DNA of 64,000 bases from NCBI RefSeq assembly GCF_000720725.1, contig NZ_JOCQ01000034.1:35763-99762 (forward strand). Reading direction: 5' to 3'. The position numbers and the translations under genes are program-made. The first letter of the stretch is position 1. Each line of letters starts with the position of its first letter. Positions 44,990-52,708 of the stretch are shown here, piece by piece. The notes beneath the pieces were generated by a model, which saw only the letters and a program-made list of their open reading frames with translations, was not told the DNA's origin and ran no database searches. The stretch is from Streptomyces rimosus subsp. rimosus (GTDB lineage: Bacteria > Actinomycetota > Actinomycetes > Streptomycetales > Streptomycetaceae).

Positions 44990-46108
44990 GTGGCTGATAT
45001 CCAGATTCCCGCTGACATCAAGCCCGCCGACGGTCGCTTCGGCGCGGGCCCCTCCAAGGTGCGTACGGAGGCGCTCGACGCCCTCGCCGCCACCGGACGT
45101 TCCCTGCTCGGCACGTCCCACCGCCAGGCTCCGGTCAAGAACCTGGTCGGCAAGGTCCGCGACGGCGTGCGCGAGCTGTTCCAGCTGCCCGAGGGCTACG
45201 AGGTCGTCCTCGGCAACGGCGGCTCCACCGCCTTCTGGGACATCGCGACCCACGGCCTGATCGAGAACAGGTCCCAGCACCTCACCTTCGGCGAGTTCTC
45301 CTCGAAGTTCGCCAAGGCCGCCAAGCTGGCGCCGTGGCTGGCCGAGCCCACGCTGGTCTCCGCCGACCCGGGCAGCCACCCGGAGCCGAAGGCGGAGGAG
45401 GGCGTGGACGTCTACGCCTTCACCCACAACGAGACCTCGACCGGTGTCGCCGCCCCGATCAAGCGGGTGGCGGGCGCGGACGCCGGCTCGCTCGTCCTGG
45501 TGGACGCCACCTCCGGCGCGGGCGGCCTGCCCGTGGACATCGCGGAGACCGACGTCTACTACTTCGCGCCGCAGAAGTCCTTCGCCTCCGACGGCGGCCT
45601 GTGGATCGGCGTCTTCTCCCCCGCCGCCCTGGAGCGCGCCCGCACCATCCACGCCTCGGGACGGCACATCCCGGAGTTCTTCTCGCTGCCGACCGCGATC
45701 GACAACTCGCTGAAGAACCAGACGTACAACACCCCGGCCCTGTCCACCCTCTTCCTGCTCAACGAGCAGCTGGAGTGGATCAACGGCCAGGGCGGCCTGG
45801 ACTGGGCCGTGCGCCGCACCGCGACCTCCTCGCGCACGCTGTACGGGTGGGCCGAGGAGTCCAAGTACGCGACGCCGTTCGTCACCGACGCGGCCAAGCG
45901 CTCCCAGGTCATCGGCACCATCGACTTCGACGACGAGATCGACGCGGCGGCCGTCGCCAAGACGCTGCGCGCCAACGGCATCGTGGACACCGAGCCGTAC
46001 CGCAAGCTGGGCCGCAACCAGCTGCGGGTGGCGATGTTCCCGGCGATCGACCCGGCCGATGTCGAGGCGCTGACCGCCTGCATCGACTACGTGATCGACA
46101 AGCTCTAG
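44990..46108 (+). CDS. serC: Phosphoserine aminotransferase (372 aa)
   Basis: PLP enzyme converting 3-phosphohydroxypyruvate and glutamate to phosphoserine in serine biosynthesis (also used for PLP precursors in some bacteria). The long-type actinobacterial form: IPADIKPADGRFGAGPSKVR, GTSHRQAPVKNLVGKVRDGV, GNGGSTAFWDIATHGLI, LVDATSGAGGLPVDIAETDVYYFAPQKSFAS with the PLP Lys196, and NQTYNTPALSTLFLL. GTG 44990 is used as it precedes the conserved start; the ribosome site is weak. It follows the WYL gene closely but probably has its own promoter. Confidence 0.96.
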   Translation: MADIQIPADIKPADGRFGAGPSKVRTEALDALAATGRSLLGTSHRQAPVKNLVGKVRDGVRELFQLPEGYEVVLGNGGSTAFWDIATHGLIENRSQHLTFGEFSSKFAKAAKLAPWLAEPTLVSADPGSHPEPKAEEGVDVYAFTHNETSTGVAAPIKRVAGADAGSLVLVDATSGAGGLPVDIAETDVYYFAPQKSFASDGGLWIGVFSPAALERARTIHASGRHIPEFFSLPTAIDNSLKNQTYNTPALSTLFLLNEQLEWINGQGGLDWAVRRTATSSRTLYGWAEESKYATPFVTDAAKRSQVIGTIDFDDEIDAAAVAKTLRANGIVDTEPYRKLGRNQLRVAMFPAIDPADVEALTACIDYVIDKL

Positions 46109-46124
46109 GGGCACCGGGCTCCAT

Positions 46125-46165
46125 ACGGCCGGGCCCGGCGGGACGCACCCGCCGGGCCCGGCCGT
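46125..46165. terminator. Long bidirectional terminator
   Basis: Perfect 18-bp inverted repeat (46125-46142 with 46148-46165) and 5-nt loop ACGCA, placed 16 nt after the serC stop and before the convergent ABC permease. Among the strongest hairpins in the window. Confidence 0.92.
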
Positions 46166-46187
46166 CGTGCTGTGCCCGAGCGCCCGC

Positions 46188-47009
46188 TCAGCGGCTCAGG
46201 CGCTGGAAGCGGCGTACGGCCAGCGGCAGGAAGACGGCGGTCAGGGCGATCGGCCAGACCACCGCCATCAGCAGGGCGTGCTGTTCGATCCAGCTGTCGC
46301 CGGTCGTGCCGGGCTGCCCGAACAGCTCACGGATCGCGTTCGCCGTCGAGGAGACCGGGTTCCACATCGCGATCGCGCCGAGCCAGTCCGGCATCATCGA
46401 CGGCGGCGTGAAGACGCTGGAGATCATGCCGAACGGGAAGGCCAGCGCGAACAGCCCGCCCGCCGCCTCCTGGTTGGGCACCAGCAGGCCCAGCAGCACC
46501 CCCACCCAGATGAGGGCGAAGCGCAGGTGCAGCAGCAGGGCGAACGCGGCCAGCGTGGCGAGCGGGCCGCCGTCCGAACGCCAGCCGACGACCACGGCGA
46601 TCAGCGCCAGCACCGCCAGGTCCAGCGCCGCACCGAACACGTCCGAGACGCCCCGCCCGCTGACCACCGCCGACCGCGCCATCGGCATCGAACGGAAGCG
46701 GTCGGTCACGCCCCGGTCCTTGTCGACCGCGACCAGCATCGCGGTGTTCATGAAGCCGAACGCCATCGTCATGGCGAACATCCCGGGCATCGCGTAGTCC
46801 CGGTAGGAGCCCTCGCCGCCGACGTCCATCGCGCTGCCGAAGACATAGACGAAGAGCAGGACGGAGACGATCGGGAAGCCCAGCTGCCAGGCGATGTTGG
46901 CAGGCTGCTTGACGAGGTGCGTCAGGTCCCGGCGGACGATGGTCCAGCAGTCGGCGAAGGCCCAGTACAGGCGCCGCTCGGCAGCGGCGCGGGCCGTGGG
47001 GGCGCTCAT
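46188..47009 (-). CDS. DrrB-like ABC-2 transporter permease (273 aa)
   Basis: Six-helix ABC-2 permease: a cytoplasmic N terminus then NIAWQLGFPIVSVLLFVYVFGSAM, YAMPGMFAMTMAFGFMNTAMLVAVDKDRGVTDRFRSMPMARSAV (the conserved DrrB loop), LDLAVLALIAVVVGW, LLVPNQEAAGGLFALAFPFGMISSVF and the C-terminal helix ALLMAVVWPIALTAVFLPLAVRRF. ATG 47009 overlaps the ATPase stop (ATGA). Similar pairs export anthracyclines and other lipophilic drugs. Substrate not known here. Confidence 0.92.
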   Translation of the reverse strand: MSAPTARAAAERRLYWAFADCWTIVRRDLTHLVKQPANIAWQLGFPIVSVLLFVYVFGSAMDVGGEGSYRDYAMPGMFAMTMAFGFMNTAMLVAVDKDRGVTDRFRSMPMARSAVVSGRGVSDVFGAALDLAVLALIAVVVGWRSDGGPLATLAAFALLLHLRFALIWVGVLLGLLVPNQEAAGGLFALAFPFGMISSVFTPPSMMPDWLGAIAMWNPVSSTANAIRELFGQPGTTGDSWIEQHALLMAVVWPIALTAVFLPLAVRRFQRLSR

Positions 47010-48019
47010 GCGGCGGCCTCCGTCCCGTACGTACGGCCGGTTCCTGCCCCGCCCGTCTCCTCCGCCGCCGTACGATGCCCCGTCAGCCGCAGGAACACCT
47101 CGTCCAACGTCGGCCGCCGCAGCCCGATGTCCGCCACGCCGATCCCCGCGTCCTTCAGCGCCCGCGCCACCTCGGTCAGCGCCGCCACACCGTCCGTCAC
47201 CGGCACACCGACCCGCCGTTCCGCCACGTCCGTGTCCGGGGCCGCGCCGTCCGCCGCCACCCGCGCCACGATCCCCGCCGCCCGCGGCAGTTCGGCGGCC
47301 TCGCGCAGCACCACCTGGACGCGGTCGCCGCCGATGCCGTGCTTGAGGCCGTCCGGAGTGTCCTCCGCGACGGTCCGGCCGTGGTCGATGACGGCGATCC
47401 GGTCGGCCAGCTGGTCGGCCTCGTCGAGGTACTGCGTGGTGAGCAGGACGGTCGTACCGCCCGCGACCAGGTCCCGTACGGTCTCCCAGACCTCGTTGCG
47501 GCTGCGCGGGTCGAGCCCGGTGGTCGGCTCGTCCAGGAACAGCACCTCGGGCGCGAGCAGGACACTCGACGCCAGGTCCAGGCGGCGCCGCATGCCGCCG
47601 CTGTAGTGCCTGACCTGCTTTCCGGCCGCGTCGGCCAGCCCGAACCGCTCCAGCAGCTCGCCGGCGCGGGCCCGTGCCCGCCGCCCGTCCAGGTGGAACA
47701 GCCGCCCGAACATCTCCAGGTTCTGCCGCCCCGTCAGGATCTCGTCCACGGCGGCGTACTGCCCGGTCAGGCCGATCCGCCTGCGTACGGCGTGCGGCTC
47801 GCGCGCCACGTCGTGCCCGGCGACGACCGCCCGCCCGCCGTCCAGCCGCAGCAGCGTCGCCAGAATCCGAACGGCCGTGGTCTTGCCCGCCCCGTTCGGT
47901 CCGAGCAGGCCCTGCACGGTGCCGCGCCGTACGGCCAGGTCGAAGCCGTCGAGCGCCCGCTTGTCCCCGTACCGCTTCGCCAGCCCCTCCGCCAACACGG
48001 CCACTTCGGGTGTGTTCAT
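47006..48019 (-). CDS. DrrA-like ABC transporter ATPase (337 aa)
   Basis: Walker A GPNGAGKTTAVRILATLL, Q-loop LTGQYAAVDEILTG, signature YSGGMRRRLDLASSVLL, Walker B VLFLDEPTTGLDPRSRNEVW and H-loop TTQYLDEADQLAD. The C-terminal extension (about 230-330, RPTLDEVFLRLTGHRTAAE) is the DrrA-specific domain. Coupled to the permease by a 4-nt overlap. It lies divergent from the TetR gene at 48153 with a large inverted repeat between the two starts. Confidence 0.94.
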   Translation of the reverse strand: MNTPEVAVLAEGLAKRYGDKRALDGFDLAVRRGTVQGLLGPNGAGKTTAVRILATLLRLDGGRAVVAGHDVAREPHAVRRRIGLTGQYAAVDEILTGRQNLEMFGRLFHLDGRRARARAGELLERFGLADAAGKQVRHYSGGMRRRLDLASSVLLAPEVLFLDEPTTGLDPRSRNEVWETVRDLVAGGTTVLLTTQYLDEADQLADRIAVIDHGRTVAEDTPDGLKHGIGGDRVQVVLREAAELPRAAGIVARVAADGAAPDTDVAERRVGVPVTDGVAALTEVARALKDAGIGVADIGLRRPTLDEVFLRLTGHRTAAEETGGAGTGRTYGTEAAA

Positions 48020-48060
48020 GCGCTGTCCCGTCCTCCCCGTTCGCCCCGCGCCCCGAAATC

Positions 48061-48119
48061 GGGTACGCCGTACCCAGTAACGCGGACCACCGTACCCGAT
48101 GACCGCGTACGGCGTACCC
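48061..48119. promoter_or_regulatory. Double operator of the divergent TetR/DrrAB promoters
   Basis: GGGTACGCCGTACCC (48061-48075) and GCGTACGGCGTACCC (48105-48119) are near-perfect palindromes, 44 bp apart. They also form one large inverted repeat extended by CCCGAAA at the left and TTTTCGGG at the right. TAGACT (48138-48143) is a -10 just before the TetR ATG. Confidence 0.75.
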
Positions 48120-48152
48120 AGTTTTCGGGCGGCGGCATAGACTGGCCGCACC

Positions 48153-48920
48153 ATGACGACAGAACACAGCGGCAGCGGTGACGCGGCACGCAGCATGGAG
48201 CTGCTCTGGGGCACCGGCGAGCGCCCCACCCGCGGCCCCAAGCCCGGCCTGACCCTCGACCGGATCGTCGGCGCCGCGGTCACGGTCGCGGACGCCGAGG
48301 GAATCGGCGCGGTGTCGATGCGCCGGGTCGCCGCCGAGCTGGGCGTCGGCACCATGTCGCTCTACCGCTACCTCCCGGGCAAGGGCGAGCTGCTGGACCT
48401 GATGCTCGACAGGATCGCCGCGTTCGACCCCGCCGAGTTCCCCGGCCCCGAGGCCGGCTGGCGCACCGTCCTGGAAACCGTCGCGCGCGGCAGCTGGCAG
48501 CTCCACCACCGGCACCCCTGGCTGCTCCAGGTCGACCAGACGCGCCCACTCCTGGGCCCCAACTCGGTCAACGCGCTGGAGTACACCATCCGCGGTCTGT
48601 CCGGCGTCGCCCTGCGCGACCCGGAGAAGATCCGGCTGCTGATGATCGTGGAGGGCTACGTCGCAGGCGCGGCACGCACCCGCCTGAACTCGGCCCTGGC
48701 CGAGAAACGCACCGGCATCACCGACGAGGAATGGTGGAAGATCCAGGGCCCCTTCCTCGTCCAGGCGATGGAGAGCGGCCGCTACCCGCACCTGGCCCAG
48801 CTGTCCGAGGACACCTTCGCGTTCGACGACGAGGGCGACGAGGGCGACGCGCTGTTCGAGCTGGGGCTCGGGCGGCTGCTGGACGGCATCGCGGCTTACA
48901 TCGAAAGGCGGGGTGGCTGA
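48153..48920 (+). CDS. TetR-family regulator, TetR_C-type (255 aa)
   Basis: HTH at about residues 35-80 (LDRIVGAAVTVADAEGIGAVSMRRVAAELGVGTMSLYRYLPGKGELLDLMLD). The C-terminal region (WQLHHRHPWLLQVDQTRPLLGPN; GYVAGAARTRLNSALAEKR) is the long TetR_C domain of tetracycline-repressor-like proteins that bind drugs. Divergent to DrrAB genes; with the operators in between it almost surely represses export genes and itself until a drug-like ligand binds. Confidence 0.93.
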   Translation: MTTEHSGSGDAARSMELLWGTGERPTRGPKPGLTLDRIVGAAVTVADAEGIGAVSMRRVAAELGVGTMSLYRYLPGKGELLDLMLDRIAAFDPAEFPGPEAGWRTVLETVARGSWQLHHRHPWLLQVDQTRPLLGPNSVNALEYTIRGLSGVALRDPEKIRLLMIVEGYVAGAARTRLNSALAEKRTGITDEEWWKIQGPFLVQAMESGRYPHLAQLSEDTFAFDDEGDEGDALFELGLGRLLDGIAAYIERRGG

Positions 48921-48951
48921 AGGCGGAGAGCTGCCGGAGCTCGGCCGGCCT

Positions 48952-49956
48952 TCACCGCCGCCGGAACATCCTCCGCACCCCCAACACCACCACCGTCGCC
49001 ACCCCGAACGTCACCGCCGCCAGCAGCAGGTTGCGGTTCTTGCCGGGGCCGTTCTCGTTCGGGTTGCCGGTGTCGCCCGTGCCGTCGCCCTTTCCATCGG
49101 ACGCCTTCGCCGCCCCCGGCAGCTGATCTCCGCTCAGCCCCACCGGCTGTACGCGGCTGGCCTTGCCCTCCGAGCCGAACAGCAGCGTGCGGCCGTCGGG
49201 GGTGAAGCTGACGGACTCGCCCTGCATCTGAAGGGGTACGCCCACGCTTCCAATGTCCTTCGGGCGGCCGCGCTCCCAGCGGTACATCTCCGCGCCGAGG
49301 TAGCCGCGCAGCACCAGCCGTGTGCCGTCCGGGGAGAACGCGCCGTCGGTCACCCACTGGTCGATGGCCGCGATCCGGCGGAAGGTGTTCGTGCCGCGCG
49401 ACGACAGGCGTTCCGGGCCCTCGTACAGGGCGGCGCCGCCGCTCTTCTTCTTGCTGGCGATGTAGACCCGGCCGGTCCTGGGATGGACCATCATCGCCTC
49501 GGCGTCGCGCGGGCCCTCGTCGTACGTGACGGTGAGCTGCGCCGCCGTGACGGTCTGGTCGCGCAGCCGCTCCGGCTCCGGGAAGCGGTAGATCCAGACG
49601 TGGTTCCAGGTGCCGCCGCGGTTGTCACCGATGTCGCCGACGTACACGTTGCCGTCCGGGCCGACCGAGACCGCCTCCACGTCACGCGGTTCGCCGATGC
49701 CGCGCAGGGTGACGGTGGCGACCGTACGGCCGGTGCGCGCGTCCACGGCGTAGACGTACGGGCCGTCGTCGCTGTCGTTGTGGGTCCAGTACACCCCCGG
49801 GTGCGCCCGGCTGGCCGCCAGGCCGCTGGATTCCTTGATCCGCGGGTCGGTGATCGTGAACCCCTCGCCGCCCCCTCCGTCGTCGGCCGCCACCGGCCCG
49901 GCCGCGGCGAACAGCAGTATCCCCGCGGCCCCGGCCGCGCACAGTAGCGAACGCAT
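48952..49956 (-). CDS. Secreted/anchored beta-propeller-like protein (334 aa)
   Basis: Signal peptide at 1-25 (RSLLCAAGAAGILLFAAAGPVAA), then repeated beta strands typical of a propeller with WTHNDSDDGPYVYAVDARTGRTVATV, DVEAVSVGPDGNVYVGDIGDNRG, DAEAMMVHPRTGRVYIASKKKSG and VSFTPDGRTLLFGSEG. The C terminus has a Gly/Asp/Asn-rich linker, a membrane segment (LLLAAVTFGVATVVVLGV) and a basic RRMFRRR end, so it is a sortase-free anchored extracellular protein. Function unknown. ATG 49956 is the only start giving the signal peptide. It converges with TetR. Confidence 0.85.
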   Translation of the reverse strand: MRSLLCAAGAAGILLFAAAGPVAADDGGGGEGFTITDPRIKESSGLAASRAHPGVYWTHNDSDDGPYVYAVDARTGRTVATVTLRGIGEPRDVEAVSVGPDGNVYVGDIGDNRGGTWNHVWIYRFPEPERLRDQTVTAAQLTVTYDEGPRDAEAMMVHPRTGRVYIASKKKSGGAALYEGPERLSSRGTNTFRRIAAIDQWVTDGAFSPDGTRLVLRGYLGAEMYRWERGRPKDIGSVGVPLQMQGESVSFTPDGRTLLFGSEGKASRVQPVGLSGDQLPGAAKASDGKGDGTGDTGNPNENGPGKNRNLLLAAVTFGVATVVVLGVRRMFRRR

Positions 49957-50110
49957 GGGGTCAGCTTGCCACTTCGGGGCGGCCGGTCCGCGGCGCCGGG
50001 CGGGCGGGAGGCCCGGCCCCGGCCGCCTGCCCCACGGCTTTCTATGATCTCCGCATGAGCACCCCGACTGCGCCCTCCGGCGCCCCCGGGCCGGCGGGCC
50101 GGGAGGCCGT

Positions 50111-50800
50111 ATGCGCGTGATGTTCGTCGGCGACTCGATGACGATCGGCAGTGCCGGGGACTTCACCTGGCGCTACCGCATGTGGCAGCACCTGAACCGG
50201 ACCTTCGGCGGTCCGTACCGCATCGTCGGGCCGCGCAGCACGCTGTACGACACGGCCGCCGACGCGCCGGTCTCGTACGCCTACCGGGACCCGGACTTCC
50301 CCGAGAACGCGCGGCGGCACCTCGCCGGGTGGGGCGAAGGGTGGTGCCACATGGCGCCGCTGATCGGCGAGGCCGTGCGGACGTCCAAGGCCGACACCCT
50401 GCTGGTCTCGCTCGGCCTGATAGACCTCGGGTTCTACACGAACGCGGAGCAGACCGCCGCGAACGTGCGCCGCTTCGTCGCCGAGGCACGGGCCGCCCGC
50501 GCGTCCGTACGCGCCGTACTGCTGCCCGTCATCCCGAACACCCGGGCCCTGTGCGACGCCCCCTTCGCCGCCGAGTGCGAACGCTTCAACGAACTGCTGG
50601 CCAAGGCGGTCGCGGACCTGTCCACCCCCGCCTCACCGCTGCTGCTGGCCTCCCACCCGGCGGAGTACGACCTGGACCGGGACACCTACGACGGAACGCA
50701 CCCCTCCGCGTCCGGCGAGCACCTGCTCGCGGCGGCCTTCGCGGACGCCATGCACCAGGCGTGGGGCGTGGGCGGTCCGTACGGGGAAACAGGGACCTGA
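50111..50800 (+). CDS. SGNH/GDSL hydrolase family protein (229 aa)
   Basis: Block I GDSMTIG (nucleophile Ser9) opens the protein directly, and the Asp-x2-His block is YDGTHPSAS near residue 195. The Asn block III is not typical (SLGLIDLGF instead of GxND), so the oxyanion hole may differ. There is no signal peptide, so it is cytoplasmic or co-exported. ATG 50111 has GGGAGG upstream. The family covers esterases and lipases; the substrate is unknown. Confidence 0.85.
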   Translation: MRVMFVGDSMTIGSAGDFTWRYRMWQHLNRTFGGPYRIVGPRSTLYDTAADAPVSYAYRDPDFPENARRHLAGWGEGWCHMAPLIGEAVRTSKADTLLVSLGLIDLGFYTNAEQTAANVRRFVAEARAARASVRAVLLPVIPNTRALCDAPFAAECERFNELLAKAVADLSTPASPLLLASHPAEYDLDRDTYDGTHPSASGEHLLAAAFADAMHQAWGVGGPYGETGT

Positions 50801-50824
50801 GAGGCACGGGTCGCGGCCCGCGTC

Positions 50825-50855
50825 TTGATTCGAGCGCGCTCCAAGGCGTTGGCTA
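50825..50855 (+). promoter_or_regulatory. MerR-type promoter of the aldo/keto reductase gene
   Basis: TTGATT (50825-50830) and a -10-like TGGCTA (50850-50855) are 19 bp apart, the long spacing typical of MerR-activated promoters, with the dyad GAGCGCGCTC inside. The -10 ends 6 nt before ATG 50862, so the mRNA should be leaderless. Confidence 0.5.
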
Positions 50856-50861
50856 AAGGCC

Positions 50862-51860
50862 ATGGAGTATGAGCAGCTCGGACGCACCGGACTCAAGGTC
50901 AGCCGCATCGTTCTGGGGACCATGAACTTCGGACCCCAGACGGACGAGGCCGACAGCCACGCCATCATGGACGCCGCGCTTGCTGCGGGCGTCAACCTCT
51001 TCGACACCGCCAACGTCTACGGATGGGGCGACAACAAGGGCCGCACGGAGGAGATCGTCGGCTCCTGGTTCGCCCAGGGCGGCGGCCGCCGCGACAGGAC
51101 CGTGCTGGCCACCAAGGTCTACGGCAACATGGGCGGCGACGGCGAGCAGGTCTGGCCCAACCACGACCGGCTCTCCGCGCTGAACATCCGGCGCGCGGTG
51201 GACGCCAGCCTCAAGCGCCTGAACACCGACCACATCGACCTCTACCAGTTCCACCACGTGGACCGGCACACGCCGTGGGACGAGATCTGGCAGGCCGTCG
51301 ACGTCCTGGTACAGCAGGGCAAGATCCTGTACGCCGGATCCTCCAACCACGCGGGCTGGCACATCGCGCAGGCCAACGAGACCGCCGCGCGCCGCGGTTC
51401 GCTCGGGCTGGTCAGCGAGCAGTGCCTGTACAACCTCGCCGAGCGGCGCGCCGAGATGGAGGTGATCCCGGCGGCCGAGTCGTACGGGCTGGGTGTCATC
51501 CCGTGGTCGCCGCTGCACGGCGGCCTGCTCGGCGGCGCCGTGCGCAAGGAGCGCGAGGGCGGCGGGTCCCGTACGAACGGGGGCCGCTCGGCCGGCGCGC
51601 TGGCGAACTCCGCGATCCGGGCGCAGATCGAGGCGTACGAGGACCTGCTCGACAAGCACGGTCTGCAGCCGGGCGAGGTCGCGCTGGCCTGGCTGCTCAC
51701 CCGGCCCGGGGTGACGGGGCCGATCGTCGGGCCGCGCACGCCGGAGCAGCTCGACTCGGCGCTGCGCGCCGTGGAGCTGAAGCTGTCGGAGGAGCTGCTG
51801 GCCTCGCTCGAAGAGATCTTCCCGGGGCCGGGGCCGTCACCGGAGGCGTTCGCCTGGTGA
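50862..51860 (+). CDS. Aldo/keto reductase (332 aa)
   Basis: NADPH-dependent TIM-barrel reductase. Catalytic tetrad: Asp48 and Tyr53 (FDTANVYG), Lys85 (LATKVYG) and His about 127 (YQFHHVD). Family blocks include EQLGRTGLKVSRIVLGTMNFG, YAGSSNHAGWHIAQANE and TRPGVTGPIVGPRTPEQLDSALRAVEL. There is no ribosome site before ATG 50862, in line with a leaderless message. It probably detoxifies aldehydes or ketones; a MerR activator elsewhere is suggested by the promoter. Confidence 0.93.
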   Translation: MEYEQLGRTGLKVSRIVLGTMNFGPQTDEADSHAIMDAALAAGVNLFDTANVYGWGDNKGRTEEIVGSWFAQGGGRRDRTVLATKVYGNMGGDGEQVWPNHDRLSALNIRRAVDASLKRLNTDHIDLYQFHHVDRHTPWDEIWQAVDVLVQQGKILYAGSSNHAGWHIAQANETAARRGSLGLVSEQCLYNLAERRAEMEVIPAAESYGLGVIPWSPLHGGLLGGAVRKEREGGGSRTNGGRSAGALANSAIRAQIEAYEDLLDKHGLQPGEVALAWLLTRPGVTGPIVGPRTPEQLDSALRAVELKLSEELLASLEEIFPGPGPSPEAFAW

Positions 51861-51897
51861 GCTGAGGTCCCCGGCGGGGGCGGCCGTCCGTACGCGA

Positions 51898-51984
51898 TCA
51901 GCGCAGGGCGGCCGCCACGATCACGACGACGAGCAGCACGGCGAACAGGCCGGACATGATCCGGTTACGGGTTTTGGGATCCAC
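51898..51984 (-). CDS. Small single-helix membrane protein (28 aa)
   Basis: Starts at GTG 51984 (VDPKTRNRIMSGLFAVLLVV) and ends at TGA 51898-51900. A charged N terminus is followed by one membrane helix (LFAVLLVVVIVAAAL), the layout of short Streptomyces membrane proteins. GAAGG directly abuts the GTG, which is too close for a normal site, so ATG codon 10 (19 aa) is an alternative. Function unknown. Confidence 0.5.
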   Translation of the reverse strand: MDPKTRNRIMSGLFAVLLVVVIVAAALR

Positions 51985-52027
51985 CCTTCGAGCGTAACCG
52001 GCCCGGCCGGAACGCCCGCGGCCAGGC

Positions 52028-52594
52028 TCAGCGGCCCAGCGGCCAGGCGGCCACCGTCTCGTACCGGGGCTGCTCGCCCGGCACCCCGCCGGCCGGCAGG
52101 TGGCTGCGGACGAGCGCCAGCTCCCGTACGGTCCAGGCTTCGCCCTCGAAGTCCTTCAGGGCCTGGACGAACGGGTCCAGGTCGAGGGTGCCGCCGCGGT
52201 TGCGCGCGACGGTCAGGTGCGGGGTGTACGCGCGGTGGCCGGACATCTCCACCCCGGCCCGGCGGGCGGCCGCGTTCGCCGAGTCCGCCAGCTTCCGCAG
52301 GGCCGGCAGGCCGCCGTCGGCCCCGGCCCAGACCACCCGGTCGGCGAAGCGCCCGCCGCCCTTGAGGCGCAGCGGGATCGGCTCGTACCGACGGGCCGCC
52401 CGCGCCAGCCGCTCGCGCAGATCGGGGAGGACGGTATCGGGCACCTCGCCGTAGAAGGCGAGCGTGAAGTGCCAGCCGGCCCGCCCGGTCCAGCGCAGCC
52501 GGTCGGCGCCGGGCAGCCGCCGCAGCCCGCGCACCCGGGCCGCGAGTTCCTCGACGGCGGACTCGGGCGGGAGCGCTGCGGCGAAGAGTCTCAT
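52028..52594 (-). CDS. thpR: RNA 2',3'-cyclic phosphodiesterase (188 aa)
   Basis: 2H phosphoesterase with the paired HxT motifs WHFTLAFYG (about residue 42) and THLTVARN (about residue 126), opening with MRLFAAALPPESAVEELA. It opens 2',3'-cyclic phosphates; in tRNA contexts it was once called ligT. The length fits the family. Stop close to the small membrane gene. Transcribed alone; the MFS gene terminator lies just upstream. Confidence 0.93.
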   Translation of the reverse strand: MRLFAAALPPESAVEELAARVRGLRRLPGADRLRWTGRAGWHFTLAFYGEVPDTVLPDLRERLARAARRYEPIPLRLKGGGRFADRVVWAGADGGLPALRKLADSANAAARRAGVEMSGHRAYTPHLTVARNRGGTLDLDPFVQALKDFEGEAWTVRELALVRSHLPAGGVPGEQPRYETVAAWPLGR

Positions 52595-52666
52595 GCGGTC
52601 AGTGTCGCGTACGGGGGCGTGGGCCTGGCGGGGGCGGGGATCGCGTGGCCGAGGGCCGTAGGGGAC

Positions 52667-52691
52667 GGGACCGCCGTACGCACGCGGTCCC
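52667..52691 (-). terminator. Terminator after the MFS gene
   Basis: GGGACCGC (52667-52674) pairs perfectly with GCGGTCCC (52684-52691), 9-nt loop, 18 nt after the MFS stop on the minus strand. Confidence 0.7.
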
Positions 52692-52708
52692 GGCCCCGTA
52701 CGGGCGTA

